Assembly (NCBI GenBank): GCA_004555055.1
Contig: SFJN01000011.1
Span: 1 to 26,986, forward strand
Source of the DNA: Bacteroidales bacterium
GTDB lineage: Bacteria; Bacteroidota; Bacteroidia; Bacteroidales; Bacteroidaceae
Direction: 5' to 3'
DNA length: 26,986 bases
Shown: one piece after another, positions 23,541-26,986 of the stretch
Layout of the letters: the number at the start of each line of letters is the position of its first letter
Numbering within the stretch: position 1 is the first letter of the stretch
Program-made: the position numbers and the translations under genes
Notes under the pieces: model-generated
Seen by the model: only the letters and a program-made list of their open reading frames with translations
What the model was told of the DNA's origin: nothing
The model's database searches: none

Positions 23541-24686
23541 TCAGTGTATGGTGACCATGGTGGCCCCGAAGCCGTATTCCTGGAACGAGGCGTCCTGGTG
23601 GGTACAGCTGCGGTAGCGGCTCTTGAGGAGTTTCAACAACTCGTTGCGGAGCACCCCGTCGCCCTTGCCGTGGATGAAGACAATGCGGCGCGACTTTTCC
23701 TTGAGGTGTGCGTCGAGGGTCTTCCGCACCACCCCGAGCTGATAGTCAAGAATTTCGCGGGCCGTCATGCCGTCGGTGCGGTCGAGGAGCTGTTCGATGT
23801 GGAGGTCCACCTCGATGAGTCCGTTGCGGTCTGTGCCTTTGAATCCGGGGAGTGCCCCCTTCTTGCGAGCGGGAGCGGTGAGGGGTACGGCCTTCGGTGT
23901 CTGGAGCGCGGTCTGCAGGCTGTCGGCCTCAAGGCTGACCTGGCTGGCAGGACGGTCGTCGCGCACGAGTTCGCAGATGTAAGCGGCCTCGTCGAAGAAC
24001 TCGGAGGGCTGGAAGGTATGGAGTTTGTAGAACTTGGTGCCGTCAATCCGCACGGTGATGCACATGGGCTGCTTGAGGGCGAAGGCGCGCTCGCGCTTGT
24101 AGGCGGTGATGACGAGGGTCAGCCGCTCCAGTTCGGGCAGGGCATCGCGGTCGAAGGTCTCGAGCCACACCTTCATGTTGGGTTCAGCCTCCCCTTCGTA
24201 TTTCAGACGGTACGATGTTCCCTCCTGGGTCAGGACGAGGTAATGGACGAAATAGTTGGAATCGTTGATGAAATAGGCTTCGAAATCGGTCGATGCCAAC
24301 GACTGGCGATGCGTGGGGAGGAATCCCAGATAGAGGTTCAGTTCGTCGGCCCCACGGCGTTCAACGGGACGTGCCCTAAACGTCATCGGACGGTCGGCAA
24401 TGTCGGTTTCCTCCTCTTCGGCGTTGTCGCCCACGTGTGCCGAAAGCATGGCCTTGAGGCTTGTGGGCGGAGCCGCGGGAGTTTCTGTCTCCTTCGACGC
24501 CTTGGGGGTGGATGTCTTGCGGACAAAGTTGTACTGGTCGGTCTCGATGACCACCACCTCGTTCCGCATGCAGGGAATCTCGAATCCCGTCTCGTCCTCG
24601 ACGAGTACGATGTCCGAGCCCTGGAATCCTGTAATCTTTCCGCCACCTGTAGCATTCAGGAAGCGTACTTTATCTCCTATGTTCAT
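23541..24686 (-). CDS. DUF2027 and Smr domain protein
   Basis: A 381-residue cytoplasmic protein. I chose ATG 24686 (MNIGDKVRFLNATGGG), since the upstream ATG at 24773 adds 29 residues without family character. An SH3-like DUF2027 N-terminal part (about 1-75) with GDKVRFLN and VLVEDETGFEIPCMRNEVVVI is followed by a low-complexity linker and a beta-rich middle (about 115-250). The C-terminus is an Smr domain: EVDLHIEQLL (about 291-300) and IVFIHGKGDGVLRNELLKLL (about 340-360). Smr domains act as nucleases on DNA or RNA and are known from MutS2; here the MutS ATPase is absent, so this is not MutS2. The target is unknown. Confidence 0.88.
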   Translation of the reverse strand: MNIGDKVRFLNATGGGKITGFQGSDIVLVEDETGFEIPCMRNEVVVIETDQYNFVRKTSTPKASKETETPAAPPTSLKAMLSAHVGDNAEEEETDIADRPMTFRARPVERRGADELNLYLGFLPTHRQSLASTDFEAYFINDSNYFVHYLVLTQEGTSYRLKYEGEAEPNMKVWLETFDRDALPELERLTLVITAYKRERAFALKQPMCITVRIDGTKFYKLHTFQPSEFFDEAAYICELVRDDRPASQVSLEADSLQTALQTPKAVPLTAPARKKGALPGFKGTDRNGLIEVDLHIEQLLDRTDGMTAREILDYQLGVVRKTLDAHLKEKSRRIVFIHGKGDGVLRNELLKLLKSRYRSCTHQDASFQEYGFGATMVTIH

Positions 24687-24801
24687 GTGTGATGTGGTTT
24701 TTGTGGCGGTGACATGGGTATGGCTACCTTCGATGACTTCGTCTTGCTCTGTCACGACTCGGCAGGGGCGCAATGGAAAAGAGGGGCTCTATGTCACCTA
24801 A

Positions 24802-24833
24802 AAGAAGGAGCCAACTGCCGTCAGCCCCTTCTT
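24802..24833 (-). terminator. Terminator after the DUF349 gene
   Basis: On the minus strand, AAGAAGGGGC (24833-24824) pairs with GCTCCTTCTT (24811-24802), one mismatch in ten, with a 12-nt loop and a short run of T (TCTTTT) at the end. It lies about 60 bp after the stop of the DUF349 gene. The T run is short, so strength is uncertain. Confidence 0.55.
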
Positions 24834-24894
24834 GATTATAGATTCCGAACGGTCCAGGGTAACAGTCACCCCTACCCTTCCGGGATACGTACTT

Positions 24895-26691
24895 TTATTC
24901 AGCGTTGGTCTGTGCCAACTTTTCTTCGAGTTCGGCAAGTTCCTGCTTCAGACGCTCAATGCGGCGCTCCACGTCGGCTACGAGGCTGTTTCCGCTCTTC
25001 GACTTGCTGGAGAGGAAAGTGAGGTTGGTCTCGTAGTTCTTGATTTCGGTACGTTTTTCCTCAATCATCTTCTGCAGACGCTGCTGGGGCGTCATGTTCT
25101 TGCCGCCCTGGCGCATGGCGTTGTCGATGCGTGAGCGCGAAGCGGAACGGTGGATGGTGTCGTAGAGGGTGTCGCAGATTTCGCGGTACCGGCGGTTGAG
25201 CTTGTCCTTTTTGCGGAAGGGCACATGGCCGGTCTCGTTCCATTCGGCCTGGAGTGCGCGTACATCCTGGAGCAGGTTGTCGCTGCCTTCGTTGGCAAGG
25301 GCCTCAAGACGTGCCACGATGTCGAGTTTCTTCTGCAGGTTGGCCTCTTCCTCGGTGCGCTGTTCCTTGTTTGCGGCATTCTTGGCGTTGAAGAAGGCGT
25401 TGCAGGCGGTGTTGAAGCGCTTCCAGATGCTTTCGCTCACCTTTTGTGGAACGGGACCGATGGTCTTCCATTCAGCCTGCAGTGCCACGAGTTCGTTCGT
25501 GGTGGTAGCCCAGTCGGTGCTGTCCTGAAGCTTTTCGGCGCGCTCGCAGAGTGCGGTCTTCAGCTTGAGATTCTCGGACTGCGATTCGCGGATGCCGCGG
25601 AAGTGGGCAGTCTTGGCGTTGAAGAAACGGTCGCAGGCCGTGCGGAAACGTTCGAAAATCTCCTGGTTCACCTTACGGGGAGCATAGCCGATGCTCTTCC
25701 ACTGTGCCTGCAGGGCGATAATATTCTTTGTAGCCTCTTCCCATTCTGCGGGCTTGCGGATGGCATCGAGGTCGATGTTCTCAACGATTTCGCAGAGAGT
25801 CTGCTTCTGCTTGAGGTTGTCCTCCTCGTCGGCCTTGATGGAAAGGAAGTGATCCTGATGACGCTTGTTGATGAGGGTGCTGGCGCTCTTGAAACGTGTC
25901 CACACCTCCTCGCGGAGCTCCTTGGCCACAGGACCGGTCTCGCGGAATTCCTGATGGAGCTTCTGAAGCTGGTGGAAGGCGCTGATGACATCCTCGAGCT
26001 CTACGAGTTTTTCGGCAGCCTCGCAGATGCGCGTCTTGATTTCAAGGTTCTTCTTGAAGTCATAGGCACGCATTTCGTGGTTGATGCGGAGCAGGTCGTA
26101 GAACTGTTCGCGCTGATGCTGGAAATTCTTCCAGGTCTCGGTGGTGTTTTCGGCCGGAATGGGTCCGATTTCCCTCCATTCGGTCTCGAGGGTCTTGAAG
26201 TTCTCGTAGTTTTTGTCAATGCTGTCGGGGTTGGCAACCATCTCCTTGATTTTCTCGATGATGTCGAGTTTCTTCTGGAGATTCTCCTTGCGTTCAGCTT
26301 CAGCCTCTGCAGCCTGTTCGGCACGCTTTTCCTTGATGGTGGCCATGAGGCTCTTGAATTCAGCCTCAAAGGGGTCCTCGGCAGGTGTGAAATCCTCAGC
26401 GTTACCGCCGGCTTCGACGAAAGCCTGACGTGCGGCGGCTACCTCTTCGTTGTGCATCTTGTAGAAACTTACGCGAAGATGGTCGCAAAGGTTACGGTCG
26501 GTGTTGCCGGATTCGACAAGCGCCTTGAGTTGGGCCACAACTTCTTCTTTCGTGGAAGGCGTGGTTTCTGCTGTTTCCGTTGCCTGCACGCATTCCTCTA
26601 CGGGAGTTTCAGTGGCCGCTTCGGCAGCGGTCTCCACGGGCTGGAGGTTCTCTTCGGCTGCCATGAGCTGGGTTTCTTCAATTTCACTCAT
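24895..26691 (-). CDS. DUF349 repeat protein
   Basis: A 598-residue soluble, highly helical protein. After an acidic Glu/Thr/Ala-rich N-terminus (1-60), five DUF349 repeats follow at about 77-residue spacing; their W/F-x3-GP-type centres are at residues 172 (EWREIGPIP), 249 (EFRETGPV), 331 (QWKSIGYAP), 408 (EWKTIGPVP) and 484 (EWNETGHVP). Each is followed by W/F-x2-F and a long helix. The C-terminus (about 565-598) is a predicted coiled coil (VERRIERLKQELAELEEKL). The family is widespread in Bacteroidetes and of unknown function. The gene has its own terminator and a candidate promoter and appears monocistronic. Confidence 0.88.
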   Translation of the reverse strand: MSEIEETQLMAAEENLQPVETAAEAATETPVEECVQATETAETTPSTKEEVVAQLKALVESGNTDRNLCDHLRVSFYKMHNEEVAAARQAFVEAGGNAEDFTPAEDPFEAEFKSLMATIKEKRAEQAAEAEAERKENLQKKLDIIEKIKEMVANPDSIDKNYENFKTLETEWREIGPIPAENTTETWKNFQHQREQFYDLLRINHEMRAYDFKKNLEIKTRICEAAEKLVELEDVISAFHQLQKLHQEFRETGPVAKELREEVWTRFKSASTLINKRHQDHFLSIKADEEDNLKQKQTLCEIVENIDLDAIRKPAEWEEATKNIIALQAQWKSIGYAPRKVNQEIFERFRTACDRFFNAKTAHFRGIRESQSENLKLKTALCERAEKLQDSTDWATTTNELVALQAEWKTIGPVPQKVSESIWKRFNTACNAFFNAKNAANKEQRTEEEANLQKKLDIVARLEALANEGSDNLLQDVRALQAEWNETGHVPFRKKDKLNRRYREICDTLYDTIHRSASRSRIDNAMRQGGKNMTPQQRLQKMIEEKRTEIKNYETNLTFLSSKSKSGNSLVADVERRIERLKQELAELEEKLAQTNAE

Positions 26692-26795
26692 AATTACGAG
26701 TGTCAGTCTTTAAGGTTAAAAATAAAAATGAAACTAAAAGGTATGTATGGCGGATGCGGTCGATACGACAGGAATACATACCGCAATACAAGGTG

Positions 26796-26826
26796 CAAAG
26801 AAAAGTAAAAAAGTGCAACCCACAAA
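26796..26826 (-). promoter_or_regulatory. Candidate promoter for the DUF349 gene
   Basis: On the minus strand, TTTG (26826-26823) is followed after 19 nt by TTTCTTTG (26803-26796), five of six consensus positions of TAnnTTTG. The leader to the ATG at 26691 would be about 100 nt. The sequence around it is A/T-rich, so a chance match is possible. Confidence 0.45.
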
Positions 26827-26927
26827 GTTTTTTTTCGAAAAAAATGTCTTTATATGCGTCTTTTGCCATTTCGAGACGTATTTTCACCTGTTACTTGCAC
26901 CTTTTCTGCTTTCTTTAGTAAAGGTGG

Positions 26928-26939
26928 GTTCTATAAATT
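26928..26939 (+). repeat. Possible end of another MITE-like element
   Basis: GTTCTATAAATT is identical to the central 12 bases of the MITE terminal repeat (copies A and B). The preceding GGTGG and following CGCTTAGACAG differ from those copies. An element starting here would continue beyond the window. The rest of 26692-26986 is A/T-rich intergenic sequence with a candidate promoter for the DUF349 gene; GACAGA (26945 region) and TCTGTC near the window end form a short inverted repeat. No gene is supported in this stretch. Confidence 0.35.
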
Positions 26940-26986
26940 CGCTTAGACAGATTTTTGAGTTTTAGTCGAGTTCAGATTGTCTGTCG

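Noticed and set aside
23541..24686. MutS2
   Set aside because: The Smr domain is present, but the MutS core and ATPase motifs are absent and the N-terminus is DUF2027.
25150..26808. Long plus-strand open frame (552 codons) opposite the DUF349 gene
   Set aside because: It mirrors the repetitive Glu/Lys-rich coding strand and gives a Leu/Val-rich protein with no coherent membrane or domain pattern. The DUF349 repeats show that the minus strand is the coding one.

Overview
The window looks like a chromosomal segment of a GC-rich Bacteroidales genome, most likely Prevotellaceae-like. Evidence: proteins with Bacteroidales-type sequence (S46 dipeptidyl-peptidase, HflX with a Gly-rich linker, DUF2027-Smr protein, DUF349 repeat protein), an ArsE/F/G set of the Bacteroides type, and promoters of the Bacteroidetes form (TTTG, about 20 nt, TAnnTTTG). 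The genus is an inference. No rRNA, CRISPR array, prophage or transposase gene is visible.

Layout. 1-458: a tRNA-Leu(TAA) with its own promoter; nothing else supportable in 1-146 or 278-458. 459-3040 (+): a YitT-type membrane protein and a short ComEC protein. 3138-7229 (-): surE, lpxB, pyrE, an SRPBCC-like protein and a Cys4 lipoprotein, probably co-transcribed at least from surE to pyrE. 7482-10791 (-): ansA, a substrate-binding lipoprotein and a FecCD permease, with no ATPase gene beside them. 11012-12418 (+): hflX, ended by a strong terminator. 12602-16273 (+): an arsenic/organoarsenical resistance operon: promoter, arsR, a 75-bp tandem repeat, arsE, arsF, arsG, a periplasmic thioredoxin-like protein, arsP. 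16494-17831 (+): a TrkH/KtrB potassium transporter. 17954-26691 (-): a GH127-like exported protein, prmA, an RsmF-like rRNA methyltransferase, an S46 dipeptidyl-peptidase, a DUF2027-Smr protein and a DUF349 repeat protein.

How the genes work together. The ars operon is the most coherent system: a Cys-containing ArsR repressor, a small CxC redox protein, an exported CxxC protein, a CcdA/DsbD-like permease (ArsG), another exported CxxC thioredoxin and an ArsP permease. It contains no arsA, arsB, arsC or arsD, which points to trivalent organoarsenicals or reduced aromatic arsenicals rather than arsenate.

The least explained material is in the repeats. Two related elements of about 189 bp with 20-bp terminal inverted repeats (MITE-like) lie 15-20 bp upstream of surE and of the TrkH gene, with related end-motif traces near the permease gene and at the window end. 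A second family, 58-69 bp and bounded by AACGTTT and AAACGAAGG, occurs as a tandem pair inside the ars operon and as an inverted pair flanking the RsmF-like gene, sharing a perfect 38-bp block. In the ars operon the repeat also leaves a 64-codon frame open that fits exactly between arsR and arsE.
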